From Pyrenula massariospora (Eukaryota; Ascomycota; Eurotiomycetes; Pyrenulales; Pyrenulaceae), in assembly GCA_021030905.1 (NCBI GenBank), contig JAGFMI010000017.1, forward strand, positions 496,001-560,000: 64,000 bases of DNA. The letters are read 5' to 3'. A program made the translations under genes and the position numbers. Each line of letters starts with the position of its first letter. Positions within the stretch are counted from its first letter, which is position 1. Under the pieces are notes generated by a model that made no database searches, had not been told where the DNA came from, and saw only the letters and a list, made by a program, of their open reading frames with translations. Shown here piece by piece: positions 12,915-24,423 of the stretch.

Positions 12915-13883
12915 GCCGGCTAGCAGGCCATGAAGGATTTTACGGGGGACTGTGTTTTCGTAGACTGTAGGATTGCAGCGGGTGTGAAAGACAAGATGGG
13001 GTGGTCAAGAAAAGCGTAGAAGGAACAATTGGTGGGAATTGTTTGTTTTAGGCTAACTACCTAGGGAGGATGCAGCTGGCTGCCAAATCCTTTCAAAATT
13101 TTTGAGCTAATCTCATTTGGTGAGGTCTGTATACGAGGCAGCTCCGATGGGCGGTCTTTCAGTGTCTGCACATATCGAGAAAGTGTGGGAGTTTAGGAGT
13201 CTGCGCTATCATGTTCAACCCCTTTCCCCCCCCCCCCCCAAAAGACCTCAAAGCCCCCGGGGCACGCCCTCCCGAAATAACCCAAGTAGATTATACGTTT
13301 TGCTCACGGCGTACAGTACATACAAGACCTACTCCCCGCCCCGTATCCCACGATTAAATTCTGAAACGGAGAAAAGGAATTAAAACAAACTCACTCATTC
13401 CAGACATGCCCTCCTCTTGCGAGTTTACCTACGTCCTCAGCCAGCCCTCTTACAAGCCAGTCAATCCGCTCTCTCCGGTCAGCTTTCGCTTCAACTTCCC
13501 AGGATCCAGGATCAGAAGGCGAAGATGGTTGCCGCCCCGAGATGGGAAAGCAAAGGTGACGGGGTTCTCACCTGTTCAAGCAGGGCACCCCAGGCTACCG
13601 ATGAAGCTCTATTTTCGGGTCCGAGGTCCTGGAATCTCGCATGCGAGTGTGATACTCTCGCCGATCTGAGTAGCGCGGCCAGCGAGGTCTGTCATGAGAA
13701 CCTGGCCCTGAGATTCTGAGATCCGCATGCAAAGTCTAGAGACGGTACAACGACTTCAAAGCATTTGGCCGATCGGTCTATCGGCTCTCATTTTTTCATT
13801 CTCCCTCCTATCTAGAACAACGCATCTATCTCATGAGAACAATCAAACTCCCTCCCTCCCTCCCTTCCATTTCCCAGTTCTAC
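12915..13883. other. Intergenic region with a C homopolymer
   Basis: A run of 14 C bases lies near 13227, followed by CT-rich sequence up to the 3' end of the leucyl-tRNA synthetase gene. Open frames are short and of biased composition. No gene is seen. Confidence 0.5.
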
Positions 13884-16800
13884 CTACACATTCCGAAACC
13901 AACTCCTCGGCTCCCCCGGCTCCGCCCCCTCCGCAAAATCCGGATACACCCCCCCATCCCTCTCCAACACCTTCTCCTCCCCGCCATCCACCCGCACGAT
14001 CTCCACCTCCCGACAGCCCGTGTTCTTCTTCAGCCCCGGGATCATCGCGGTGAGCACCTCGTGCTCGTCGAAGGGCAGTTTCCTCTCAAATGCGGACCTT
14101 TTGTCGGCATGGGGGGGCAGGGCGAGCACGTCCCGGCGCAGCTTCTGCACAAAGGGCATGGCCTTTTTCATCTCGGTCTTCGGCGCGATCTTGCCGACGA
14201 ACTTGTTCAGGTCCTTCTCGTCCACGAGGGCGGTCGAAGCGAATAGATCCCTGACGCGCTCGATGTACTTGTCCTGCCAGGCGGGGAACTTGTCGGCGAT
14301 GAAGATGGTAAGGGATTTTGGTTTCTTGGGGTCGAAGGAGATGGTTTTGCCTTTCGCCGCTTTCTTGCCCGCGTTGGCTTCCGCGCTGGTGATGTTGCTG
14401 CTGGTCTGCTTGACGTAGGCGCGGGTGGCGCTGAGGGCGGGGTCGGCGGGGGGGATGTCCGAGGGCCAGGGGGCGTGTTGGATGGAGGTTGGTTGGTGGA
14501 GGATGGTGAGGTAGATGTGTTCGGACCAGTGGGGGGCGATGGGGGAAAGGAGGAGGGCTTGCAGGCGGGTATATTTGGTGAGGAGGGGGCGGGACATGGG
14601 GAGGGAGGAGGATGCGCAGGCGTCGCGGTAGAAGTCTCGGGCAAGGGTGAAGTCGTAGAAGCAAGATTTTAAGGCGAGTTTGTAGTTTGTACTGTGATAC
14701 ACACGTTAGCGTAGGACTAAAGAAGAGGGCGGATACACGGCGGGTAGACAGAGGGAAGTGGGGGTGTACACGTACTCTTCGTAGTGGCCTCTAGCTTCAT
14801 GAACCAGAGCATTCATCTCATCATCGAATAGACGATCCCATAATTCTTCGGCTTTGCCTTCTCGGAGTGTTTTGTCTTGCATTGTCTCCTCAATCCATTT
14901 CCATAAAGTATGTAATCTAAGGATCGCGCTATTTGCACTGGCTTCTTCAAAATTAGCATCATCTACTCCATCGCCAGCGTCCGCGAGAGCGATCCTTGTA
15001 GCGTCCGCGCCAAACTTGTTGATCGCATCACTCAGGGTCAGGAAGTTCCCGGTGCTCTTGCTCATCTTAGCGCCGTTCAAGACAAGATGTCCATTCGAAC
15101 GGATCGAGCGGGGCCAGTACTCCGGCGGAAAGAGTGCGATATGGATGTAAAGGAAGAAGGTAAGGTGGTTCGGAATAAGGTCTTTGCCGCTGACCCGCAT
15201 GTCGAGGGGATACCAGTACTCAAATTCTCTTCTCATTGTCTGCAGGTCTTGAATGCTGATGCCGCTCTTCTTTATCGCTTCGTCTGGCAATTCTCTGCGC
15301 GTGAAGATGTAGTCCCAGACCTCGTCTGTCATCTGTTCCGGGTTTATGGGTAGCTTCCCTGGCGTCTTGCCAAATTTGTCGCTATGGAGAAGGTGCGCAA
15401 TGGTATAGTAGGACATATAGATCGTGCTATCGCTCAGAGACTCGACGAGAAATTTTGTATCCCAAGGAAGTTTTGAGCCCAAGCCATACGTTCTAGCACA
15501 AGCCCACCGATTCAACCATTCAAGGTTCGCCGAAAGTCCATTCTTGGTGTCATTCGTGAAACAATTCAGCCCGTCGTTTACCCATTCCGTCACTGTCTGT
15601 TGCCATTTCTTGTCATTCTCCCCGTAGTTTAAGAACCATTGCCCGAGATAGGCCACAACGCACTCGTCTGCACTTCGGCTTACAACCTTGCCTGAAGGGT
15701 CTGCAAAAGGAAACGCCTCTCCAGACTTGATCAGCGCCTCTCTGATTTTTTCTTTGGCTTCTTGGACAGGCCGGCCTTTGAACTCTCCAATCAACATCGT
15801 GCCTTTGTAGAAACCTTCTGTATAAGCTTTATCTTTCGCTTCTGCCAACTGCGTAGCATCTTTTGATGAATTGATCTTCATTTTTTCGACCAAGAACTTC
15901 GCGCAAAGGTCCCCGTAAGAAGGTGTTTGGATAATTGGTATTATCTCCAGCTCGGCCCATTCTTTCTTAATGCCATAGTAATCTGCTTTCTTCGCAAGAT
16001 CTCGTACCGTGGCAAAATCATCAGGGCTATCGGACGGGACAGATGTAACAACACCTGTTCCCTTTGTAGCCAAAACAGACTCCATAGGCAGTATCCTTAC
16101 TCCATCCTTGTGAACAGAAAGCGGAGCCTGAACAAGGGTTCCAACAAAGGCCGACCCAGCTAGCTCAATCACAGGCCGTAGCTCACTCTGATCTTTCGGA
16201 AAATGCTCGCTGTCGAAGAACGTACCCTGGAATGCCATATTCCAAGCGGCCCTCTTCGTCACGACATAATACTCCTTCTCCGAGATTTTGAAGACACCAT
16301 ATGTGATTTTTGGTCCGACAAAGCAACAAGTCTGTCCGTACATAGTCTCTGGCCGCAGCGTAGCCGGCACGAAGTATACCTTCGAGCCATCAGGTATCTT
16401 CCCATGGATAGCCTTCTCCGCCTCTGGTGCCCACTCTTTGACTAGCAATTTCAACGCCGTGTATTCCGTCGGTCCAATACCCTCACCCTCTGTTCTGTCA
16501 TGATCCATGCAAGGCTGGCCATCCTTTGGACTGTAGATCGTATATCGATTTCCGTACAGAATTTTGTTCAGCTCCTTCAGACGATTCATCTGCCATCGCA
16601 CAAAGGCATCATAATATGGATTTGCGTCCGTCGTGACAAACTGTCTTCTCCAGTCTATCCTCGCGCCAAAGCTATTCAGATCATTTTGGCAGATAGGTGG
16701 GAAATACTCCAGCCAATAATTTGCGTCAGCAAATTTGTGTATTTCCTCCCTTGGAATTCCTAACGCAAGCATGATCTGAAACTGGTGCTTCAGCTTGACT

Positions 16801-17425
16801 GCCTTGCTCGCTGCCTTGCTCTTCTTCCCACTAAACTTTGTGATGTCCTCCTTGGTCTGGTCCTGTGTCGGTGCAACAGCCACGCCGTTTGGCTCGCCTT
16901 CCTCCTCCACCTCTTCTTTATACAGCTCAAATGTCTTTCCAAACCGCCTCACATCTTCCACCAATTTATCGGCACATGCCTTGATCGGCATGCCCGTGCA
17001 GTGAAACCCAAGCGGGAAAAGTACTCTTTTGCCCACCATCCGCGCGAACCCTGCCGTAAATTCGGCTTTCGAGATCGTGAAGGTGTGCCCGGCATGTATT
17101 GTCCCGTTCATGTATGGGTAGGCGAATGTGCCAAAGAATTTGGGATGCTTCTCTCGGATTGCGGCGGCGGACATGGAGCCAAAGGGAATTTCGGAAGTAG
17201 GAGGGGCATTGCTTTCGAAGACGTGGTTTTCGCGCCATTGGGCCTGGTATTTCTTCTCGTTTGCGATTAAGGTGTCGCGTTTTTCGGTCTACGATTCAGT
17301 CAGTGGGTATGCTCGGAGGAGTGTGAGAGGAGAGGTCAAGTGGAAGGTACATTTTCGAGCTTGATAGTGTTTTTTGACGCATTATTCGGGTCTAGAGCGT
17401 CCGTTGCGCCGGAGGCCGTTGCCAT
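13884..17425 (-). CDS. Cytosolic leucyl-tRNA synthetase
   Basis: This class I aminoacyl-tRNA synthetase charges tRNA-Leu in the cytosol and is the ortholog of yeast Cdc60. Three minus-strand exons (17425-17351, 17288-14776 and 14691-13884) give 1131 residues, close to the roughly 1090 of the yeast enzyme. The HIGH signature is HAGH within YMNGTIHAGHTF near residue 88. The second signature is KMSKSTGN near residue 768. The large editing insertion between them is present. The last intron was placed so that the reading resumes at TNYKLALKSCFYDF, matching the family. The start at 17425 adds 25 residues ahead of TEKRDTLIANEKKYQ, where homologs begin their conserved part. No damage is seen. This is a housekeeping gene that marks the core genome on this side of the accessory region. 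Confidence 0.95.
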
Positions 17426-17946
17426 GCTGGGCAGCAAAGTTGGAGGGATGTACAAAGTTCAGTAAAGGGAGAGGTGAGAACGTTTAATTCATAAAGTGCG
17501 ACCCAACCCACATCGCAGCTATGACTCAATAGGTCGTCGCACATCAACAACAATCATATTGGTTTGGCAGAAAACAAAGGCGGTGAGTAAGGGCTCGGAA
17601 TATTCCGATTATCTACCCCAGATCGTTGGAGTACCAAACTACGCATTATATACAATTTTTCTTTGCTACCTTGGCAGTGGCTGTTCCACTCAGAAATCGT
17701 CAACATCTTTTTGATTCTGTTCATAACTCAAAATCCCGATACCAGCAAAACTGACGCACAATTGATTTTGCGGATCTCTTTTTCTGAAATGGAGGCCGCT
17801 AGCAATCCAAGATAGCTCCTTTGAGCTGTGAAGAGAATATTCGGTGGGATACCCTTGATGCTTATATCGCGGTCCCAACTTAGCTCTATGTTAATCGATA
17901 GAGGATCTTTACAGCTCTTTACTCTACTAACATCATAGAGGGCTCT
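17426..17946. other. Intergenic region, 5' side of leucyl-tRNA synthetase
   Basis: This should hold the promoter of the leucyl-tRNA synthetase gene. No further gene or clear element is visible. Confidence 0.4.
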
Positions 17947-18360
17947 TTGAACAGTCTCAAGATTGCTGTCATGTATTTCTACAAAAGTATCCGCCCCCGC
18001 CGCCTCACCACCTTCACATCCGCTTGCTTTGAATCAACCTACACGGACCCTGATGTCATATTTGACTATGCTCTTCAAATATTCGTTTTCAACGGACCTA
18101 AGAATGAGCCGCGTCTGCCGTATATAGCGCTCTCATATACACATGGCTAAGCAGAAGATATTGACAACCATTCGACTGAAAAATCACGAACAAATCTCCT
18201 CAAAGTGAATAGGAAGCTGCTCGAACTCAGTGTCAATCTATACGCTAGTCTTCGAGAAATTAGACGACGGCTGCGAGAATCAAGTAGATCGGGCTTCTGC
18301 CTCTAGATCGACACATTATCCATTTACTCCCATCAAACCCTCGATCTAAAGGTGCCTTGA
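17947..18360 (+). pseudogene. Relic of a HET (heterokaryon incompatibility) domain gene
   Basis: A single frame still reads like the start of a HET domain, which in intact proteins triggers cell death after fusion of unlike hyphae. PRLPYIALSYTHG matches the usual YxALSYxWG opening. NLLKVNRKLLELSVNLYASLREIR matches the next conserved helix, and FCL-stop-IDTLSIYSHQ matches the WIDALCINQ motif. Two internal stops interrupt it, TAA at 18148 and TAG at 18304. The second stands exactly where Trp is expected, so TGG to TAG is likely. A final stop ends the frame at 18360. Only the N-terminal third of a HET domain survives. It is surely inactive. Stop-creating transitions of this kind fit RIP-type decay, though drift alone could do it. 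Confidence 0.65.
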
Positions 18361-18737
18361 TGTTTTAAGGAGTTTGATTTTCCACATTTTGCGAGCAACG
18401 TATAGCAGTACATCTGTAAATGTGTATTCGTGACTCAAACGCGCTAACGTAGCTTGGGAAGCTGCGCAGGACAACAACAGTATGGCTCATTTAATTTAAT
18501 CTGGTGAAATGTCGGCAAAGTATCGGTAGAGAGAAGTAGTAATATCACTACATGCAAGTCTATGTCCAAATTGTCTATTGTAGTAAATCAACGTCTTGGC
18601 ACTTACCTCTTTCGGGGAGGCTTGTCCTTCATTCTTTCCCGGCACATCTTCATTTTCTTTCACCGATCATTATATATTTGTAAGTTGAAGAGAAAATAGA
18701 CGAATCCAGCAAATCAGAAGGCAAAACAATAAAGATC
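18361..18737. other. Gene-free AT-rich stretch
   Basis: Nothing recognisable is seen between the HET relic and the tRNA gene. Stops are frequent in all frames. Confidence 0.4.
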
Positions 18738-18830
18738 GACCAGCACGTGACTCGAACACGCAACCTTAGCTTTACGAATTTCCTCGATAGAAAATAGGAG
18801 AGCTACGCGCTACCATTGCGCCAACCGGCC
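18738..18830 (-). tRNA. tRNA-Arg (anticodon CCT), with a 22-base intron
   Basis: Read on the minus strand, the acceptor arms GGCCGGT and GCTGGTC pair along seven positions with three wobble pairs. The D arm is GCGC-AATGGTA-GCGC. The anticodon stem is TAGCT/AGCTA, and the T arm is GCGTG-TTCGAGT-CACGT. The A box (TGGCGCAATGG) and B box (GTTCGAGTC) fit the Pol III consensus. The loop reads C T CCT A, so the anticodon is CCT, for AGG codons. About 22 bases are inserted after position 37, the normal place for nuclear tRNA introns. The D-arm sequence resembles yeast tRNA-Arg(CCU). Confidence 0.85.
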
Positions 18831-19065
18831 GAAGATTTGAGACCAAATTCTGGATAATGCAAATATATTCACTTTGACAATTTTGCATGGTGAAGTCGAA
18901 ACCAAACATAAGTAAATGCCGTCGAAAACGTTTCAACGAGCACTCATCCAGTAATTTATCTACTAGCTTAGAGAGGCACTCCCCATCGCGCCATTGAATT
19001 CCACCCTATCAAAATCTTCGACTTCTATTGCGCTACGTTGTGATTACCATACCGAACAACAATAG

Positions 19066-19470
19066 CTAATATGCTCTTGCAGCTGCGCTCGGAGGGTATC
19101 CAGCTAAGTACCACCAAGTTCGTTTGTGCTTTTCAAGAATGGTGAGGTGAATATTAGGTACTTCAGCCGGTAGCAGAATGCTAGCAAGGATCCTTGAGAG
19201 TCCGCTGCCAATGACGATGACTCTCAAGCTTCGGACGTCATCTATGTGGTGGTTAAGAGGATCAGAGTCAGAGACTGGGTATGGCTCATGAATGATGTTA
19301 GGAGATCTCTGCTCATCTTCTTTATCTTCAATTCCGTAGACATTGACTTCATCCGTCACGGTCGGTCTCTTGTCTGCCCTTGAAAATTTGTTTGGGTGTT
19401 GGAGAGAAGACAGTGCGGGGTTCGAAGACCCACGCGAATGGTCGCCATCGTACTGAGGAGACCCGTTCAC
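19066..19470 (-). pseudogene. N-terminal relic of a flavin-binding (Baeyer-Villiger-type) monooxygenase
   Basis: A 134-codon minus-strand frame holds the first FAD-binding Rossmann unit of a class B flavin monooxygenase. RVIVIGSGLSRILASILLPAEVPNIHLTILEK fits the family opening, but the third Gly of GxGxxG has become Arg (GSGLSR). After this the sequence decays: TWWYLAGYPP is a distorted form of the usual GGTW...NRYPG segment, then the frame stops. No NADPH-binding domain follows in the downstream sequence. The nucleotide sequence past 19090 still resembles the conserved continuation in another frame, which points to small indels. The piece cannot encode a working enzyme. Confidence 0.6.
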
Positions 19471-19932
19471 TGCCAGAAAGTCTTATCTGCTTCTAAGAGG
19501 TCTCACAAACATGGGTTGGTCTTTTCTGGACCGTCCAGTCCTCAATGAAAGTGCTCATCACTGCCCCGTTCGGCAACTGTATCCCCAATAAGACCTTCAC
19601 CAGCATAGCACGTCTTGGACGCATAATCTCGCGCCATCCAGCACATCCCCACCATGCGGTCTTTACAGGTCGGCTTGATCCCATGACGGTTGGGTTGACC
19701 GTCTTTCAAACACATCACACTGATGTTAATGCTCTTGGTGACATCGCGGTGCGATGTAGCCCACCGCGGAGCGAGTCACTGTATTGATTGAGGATTCTAC
19801 CGACCTCGGTATTAGAGCGGTGGAGGAATGCGCTTCGAATCTGCCAACTGCAAGCTATGTTTCCTTGAAAGCTTCTATATCATTGTGGTTAAATCACATT
19901 CGAGACTATGAGATAGTGGCAGGAACGTCATC
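19471..19932. other. Intergenic region upstream of the luciferase-like monooxygenase
   Basis: No gene is supported. Two short overlapping frames on opposite strands (19493-19787) show no motif. The region probably contains the promoter of the next gene. Confidence 0.4.
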
Positions 19933-21661
19933 ATGAGCTCAGTCGAAAACGTGGTCGCCAATGGTGACGACACTCCGAAAAAACATATTTTGTTGAATGC
20001 GTTCGACATGTCCACTGTTGGGCATCTATCTCCCGGCCAATGGAAGGTGTGTGTGACAGAGAGACTTGAATTTCACTAGCACCTCAAGAGTACCTCATCT
20101 AAGCCAACGTTGTTGCTGATAAACGCAGAATCCGAAAGACAAGTCTGCAACGAAGAGAGGCTTAGACTATTGGATCAATCTTGCAAAGCTACTGGAGCGT
20201 GGGCAGATCAATGCACTTTTTCTTGCAGACACATATGGCGGCTATGACACGTACGAGGGCAAACTTGACAACTGCATCCGTCGAGCTGCGCAATGGCCTA
20301 TGACAGACCCAACTATTGTAGGTATCCAAATACTGTTGCATTCCGACATACTGACAATGGCTGAACTAGCCCATCTCTGCAATGGCAGCAGTCACCAAGA
20401 ATCTTGCATTTGCAATCACTGCCTCTACATCTTTCGAACCTCCTTTCCTTCTGGCCAAGAGATTCTCGACGCTAGACCACCTTACCAAAGGGCGGTTTGG
20501 CTGGAACATAGTAACGGGATGGAAGAAGTCGGCTTTCAAAGCCATTGGTTATGATACTCCTACCGATCACGATGAAAGATACCTACAAGCCGATGAGTAT
20601 CTGAGGGTTCTTTATAAGTGAGCAAATGATATGCTCCTTTCCTCCTCTGTCGTACTGACGATCTTTTTAGACTGTGGGAAGGGTCTTGGGCCGACAATGC
20701 ACTCTCCCCTGATCCAGCCACGGACACCTATGTTGATCCTGACAAAATCCGCACTATTCATCATCACGGTAAATATTTCAACCTTGATGCTCGGCACATA
20801 GTAGATCCATCGCCTCAACGGACGCCGTTGCTATTCCAAGCTGGCACATCTGCAGCTGGTTCTGCCTTCGCTGCGACACACGCCGAAGCAATATTCGTCT
20901 CCTCCCACAGCCCAGAGATTCTCAGACCTAAAATAGCTAAGATTCGTACCCTTGCTCAGGAACAGGGCCGAGATCCTCGATCCATCAAGTTCTTCGGTAC
21001 ATTCACACCGATCATTGGTAGAACAGAGGAAGAAGCGCAGGAAAAATATGAGGAAGTAAAGCGCTATGCGTCAACTATTGGTGGCCTGGTGCTGTTCTCA
21101 GGTTGGACTGGAATTGACATCTCGAAGATTCCCTTGGATCAAGACATCACCGCCGAAGATTCAAAAGAGGCTCACAAGGTCAGGAGCATGCTCGATGCTT
21201 TCACAACTACAAGTTCCGACGTGCCAAGATGGACGCCCCGAGTGGTTGCAGAGAAAGCGGCAATTGGCGGACTGGGACCAGTCAGAATTGGAACACCGGC
21301 GCACGTAGCTGATGAGCTCGAAAGATGGGTCAGAGAAGCAGACCTTGACGGGTTCAACATCGGCTACGTGACGACTCCAGGAACTTTCGAGGAAGTTGTT
21401 GATTTATTGATTCCAGAACTTAGAAGTCGAGGACTGTACCCGGAAGCGCCAGATAGTGAGGATGAACCTCTGACTGCCCGTGAGAAGGTCTATGGTAAGG
21501 GGCAGAAAGGTCTAAGGGACGATCATGTTGGCTCGAAGTACAAATACAAGGTCTATGTTGAAGACGAGGAGGTTGGCAACAGGAAGGAATCGAACGATGT
21601 TGTGGGAGAACAACCGAATTCGCCAGAAGACTCGAATAATCCCGCAGAAGATTCGAAGTGA
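19933..21661 (+). CDS. FMN-dependent luciferase-like monooxygenase (NtaA/SnaA/DszA family)
   Basis: This is a class C flavin monooxygenase that uses reduced FMN from a partner reductase to attack small sulfur, nitrogen or carbon substrates. Exons 19933-20046, 20129-20317, 20370-20617 and 20671-21661 give 513 residues with all phases matching. The family opening is HILLNAFDMSTVGHLSPGQW. Further landmarks are ALFLADTYGGYDTYEG, GRFGWNIVTGWKKSAFKAIG, QAGTSAAGSAFAATHAEAIFV and DLDGFNIGYVTTPGTFEEVVDLLIPEL. They run in the order usual for NtaA/SnaA proteins. The last 60 residues form an acidic, lysine-rich tail that many relatives lack. The next gene on the same strand is an organic-anion transporter, so uptake followed by oxidative breakdown of a nitrogen or sulfur compound is plausible. 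The true substrate is unknown. Confidence 0.9.
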
Positions 21662-22506
21662 AGGCCGTGGCAGTCAGCGTGTGAGGGATACCAAAGGTAT
21701 CTTATGCAAGCCGAGACCTTGTTCTTCATCGCTACCGATTAACTTTGCAACAGCTGTTCTTGCGGAAGCAAAGTGGCTTCAAGTCTTGAACAATCGAGAG
21801 GCAGCTAAAGTTTCATTGGAAGGAAGGGGAGATTGGACAAACTCACAGCACATCCACAGCAGGGCAATCCGGAGAGACGTAAGGCGTTCCTACATTTGAT
21901 ACGTTCCGGAACCTCAAGGTTTCTAAGCCCATTAATGGCGTGCTTGCACAGTCTGCAGTCGGCATCTTGAAATGTAGTAAACATTCCACTATCTGCACCC
22001 TTATCGGAGCTCATTCATTACCCCACCAATGTAGAAAGTCACCGTCATTACATTTGGTAGGACCAAGATCGATATCGGGGTCATTTCACCATTCAATATT
22101 GAACAATACCCTCCCACAGCCCTTTCACAATGTCTACCACTCTAGGAGTTGTGTTACTGTCTCAACCATGATTCCTCCCGCGGGATGTTTCTATTCACAA
22201 TGACCTGCATAATCTAATCGGTAACCAGCCTTTCAAGTGAGTGCTAGCAAGATAGGACGCAATTCTCGCTCGTGCAACTGTTGTTTGGGAGGTCGAGTTT
22301 TGCGCTGTGCTCTCAAAAATCTATGCTCGAAGACTTGGACGTGGGAAATACGAAGGTCGTTAAGGATCTCACCACTCAGCGTGTGATTGCCTAATACAGC
22401 TATTCGACATACGGCTCTCACTGCGTAGGACTTGACCTTGGCTCTCTCTATCGACCAGCTGTCCAATGAGTTCGTGGTCTTTCAACCATTGACTTAACCC
22501 AAGAAG
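21662..22506. other. Intergenic region between monooxygenase and transporter
   Basis: No gene is seen. It would hold the terminator of the monooxygenase gene and the promoter of the transporter gene. Confidence 0.4.
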
Positions 22507-24218
22507 ATGTCGGGGCCAACGTTAGATACCAGCAAAGCCAGTGCAGTTGCTGAAGATCCCGTGTATTCATTATCTCCATCGACCTCGGAAGAATACCGGG
22601 AGAGATTTCTTTCCTCGTTTACTGCAGAAGAAAGCCATAAGATCATGCGCAAAGTCGACAGGCGATTCCTCCTATTGATTGGACTGATGTACATGCTCAA
22701 GAATGTCGACTACGTAAATGCCGCTGTAGTGAATGTGTTGCAGGTCGGAGAGGAGAGAAATATTCTGAAGGAACTGAATATGACTAATGATGATTATAAT
22801 TGGGTGCAATCGATTTACTTCGTACGATCTGGTAACAGTCGCGGTATCTGACAAAGAAAAGCTGATAATCCTTGCGCAGATCAGCTATATCATTTTCGAA
22901 GTACCCAGCAATCTGTTGCTGAAGAAGATGACTCCGAGGAACTGGCAGTCTCGGATCATCGCTTCATGGGGTCTTGTACTGGCCTGCCATGCCGCGGTAC
23001 GGAACAAAGAGGGTCTCTATGCATGCCGGTGGTTCCTCGGAATGATGGAAGCGGGTTTGTTTCCTGGCTTAATGGCCCAGCTATGCAGCTGGTACCGAAG
23101 CGACGAGATGGGTAAACCAATAATGTGGATGTTTGGATGGCAGAATACTGCCGGCGTTGCGAGCTCCATCGTTGCATATGGACTGTCGTATATGAATGGA
23201 CTAGGTGGGCTTAGTGGTTGGCAGTGGTAAGTACCTGCTCATACTCTCTTAGCTCCTATTTCACTCCCCGTTCAATCATGCTCGACTTACGGTGCTCCCC
23301 AGGGTGTACCTTATCGAAGGAATCTACACCGTGCTATTCTCCCTGATCGTCTACCTCGTCCTTCCCGACTACCCAAAGTCCCCCCGTTCCGCGAGATGGC
23401 TTACCGCCCGCGAGCAAGAGTACCTCGAACTGCGCCTCACATCCAACGCCCCCCGCACTTCAGATTCTGCCTTCACGAAATCAGAAGTCCTCGCTAGTCT
23501 ACTCGACCCTCGGACCTACTCCTTCTGCTTGTCACAAGTCCTGATGAACTTGGGTGGGTATGGGTTGCAGTGGCAATTACCCAGCGTCACGACGGCGCTT
23601 GGGTTCGCAGGCTTACCTAGGAATCAGTTGCTTAACATTCCTCCCGCCGCCGCAAGTGTGCTGGCGATTATCTTCGCGGGTTGGTTCCTGAAGAAAGCAT
23701 ATACGACCAGGCCGGCTTTCGTCATGTTTCTCTGTGCCGGGGCACTGGCGTTCTTTGTTGTGCTGTGCGCGAATGCTGATCGGTATGGAACTTACATCGC
23801 ATGTATCTTTGGGACGATGTTCTATTCGGTTTACTTTATACCATTTTGGGCTTGTGAGTGCTCTAGGTTTCTTGTTTGTCGCTAAAGTCAAGATGAATTA
23901 CTTATCAATATATGTTCAGGGCGCTCCGCAACTCTCATCGGCACAACAGGCACAGCATTTACACTCGCCTTTCAATCCTGCATCGGCCAAGTCGGCGGCG
24001 TGATTGGCCCGCAGCTTTTCCAGAGTAAGTTTGCGCATAACGGGTACAAGACGAGTTTCGCGATCTGTGCGGCGGCGATTGGGGCGAGCTGGGTGGCAAA
24101 TTGCTGGACGTGGTGGCTGACGAGGGATAATGAAAAAGAGGTGTTGAGGGTGAGAAGGTTGAGGATTCGGACGGAGAGGGGTGGGGCGGTTTGGGCGGGG
24201 GAGGACGTAAGACTTTAG
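22507..24218 (+). CDS. MFS transporter, allantoate permease (Dal5/anion:cation symporter) family
   Basis: This is a 12-helix plasma-membrane transporter of the ACS family, which imports organic anions such as allantoate, ureidosuccinate and vitamins. Exons 22507-22821, 22880-23226, 23303-23853 and 23920-24218 give 503 residues. The family opening RKVDRRFLLLIGLMYMLKNVDYVNAA is a variant of the usual LDRRLLP...LDRxNIGNA segment. After it come ISYIIFEVPSNLLLKK, RWFLGMMEAGLFPGLMAQLCSWY and GGLSGWQWVYLIEGI. The last exon carries the GTTGTAFTLAFQSCIGQVGGVIGPQLF stretch and two closing helices. The C-terminus is rich in Arg, Glu and Trp. It follows the luciferase-like monooxygenase on the same strand, which suggests a shared catabolic role. 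Confidence 0.9.
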
Positions 24219-24423
24219 GTGAGGTGCGGAGGAAAATACAGAGTATCTGCAGAACTACACTATAACCGGTCCCTTAGATAGAATTCCGTCTCACAATCGA
24301 TATTTGCAGACCTTAGCAGTTGATTATACTTCCCTGCTAGACCTATTCAGGTAGTAACAGGGGCGAACAGAAAGGGGTAAAAGAAGCTTCTTCGCTGAGC
24401 GCCTGGTCCCCCTCACAGCCCTT

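Noticed and set aside
13220-13245. C homopolymer as a regulatory element
   Set aside because: Simple homopolymers of this kind are common and nothing else nearby suggests a function.
13884-14702. Long plus-strand and other-frame reading frames over 13.8-14.7 kb
   Set aside because: They overlap the third exon of leucyl-tRNA synthetase, whose frame matches the family. The others are high-GC shadows.
19400-19430. GGTTCGAAGACC as a Pol III B box
   Set aside because: It does not fit the B-box consensus at its last position, and no A box or cloverleaf surrounds it. It lies inside the monooxygenase relic.
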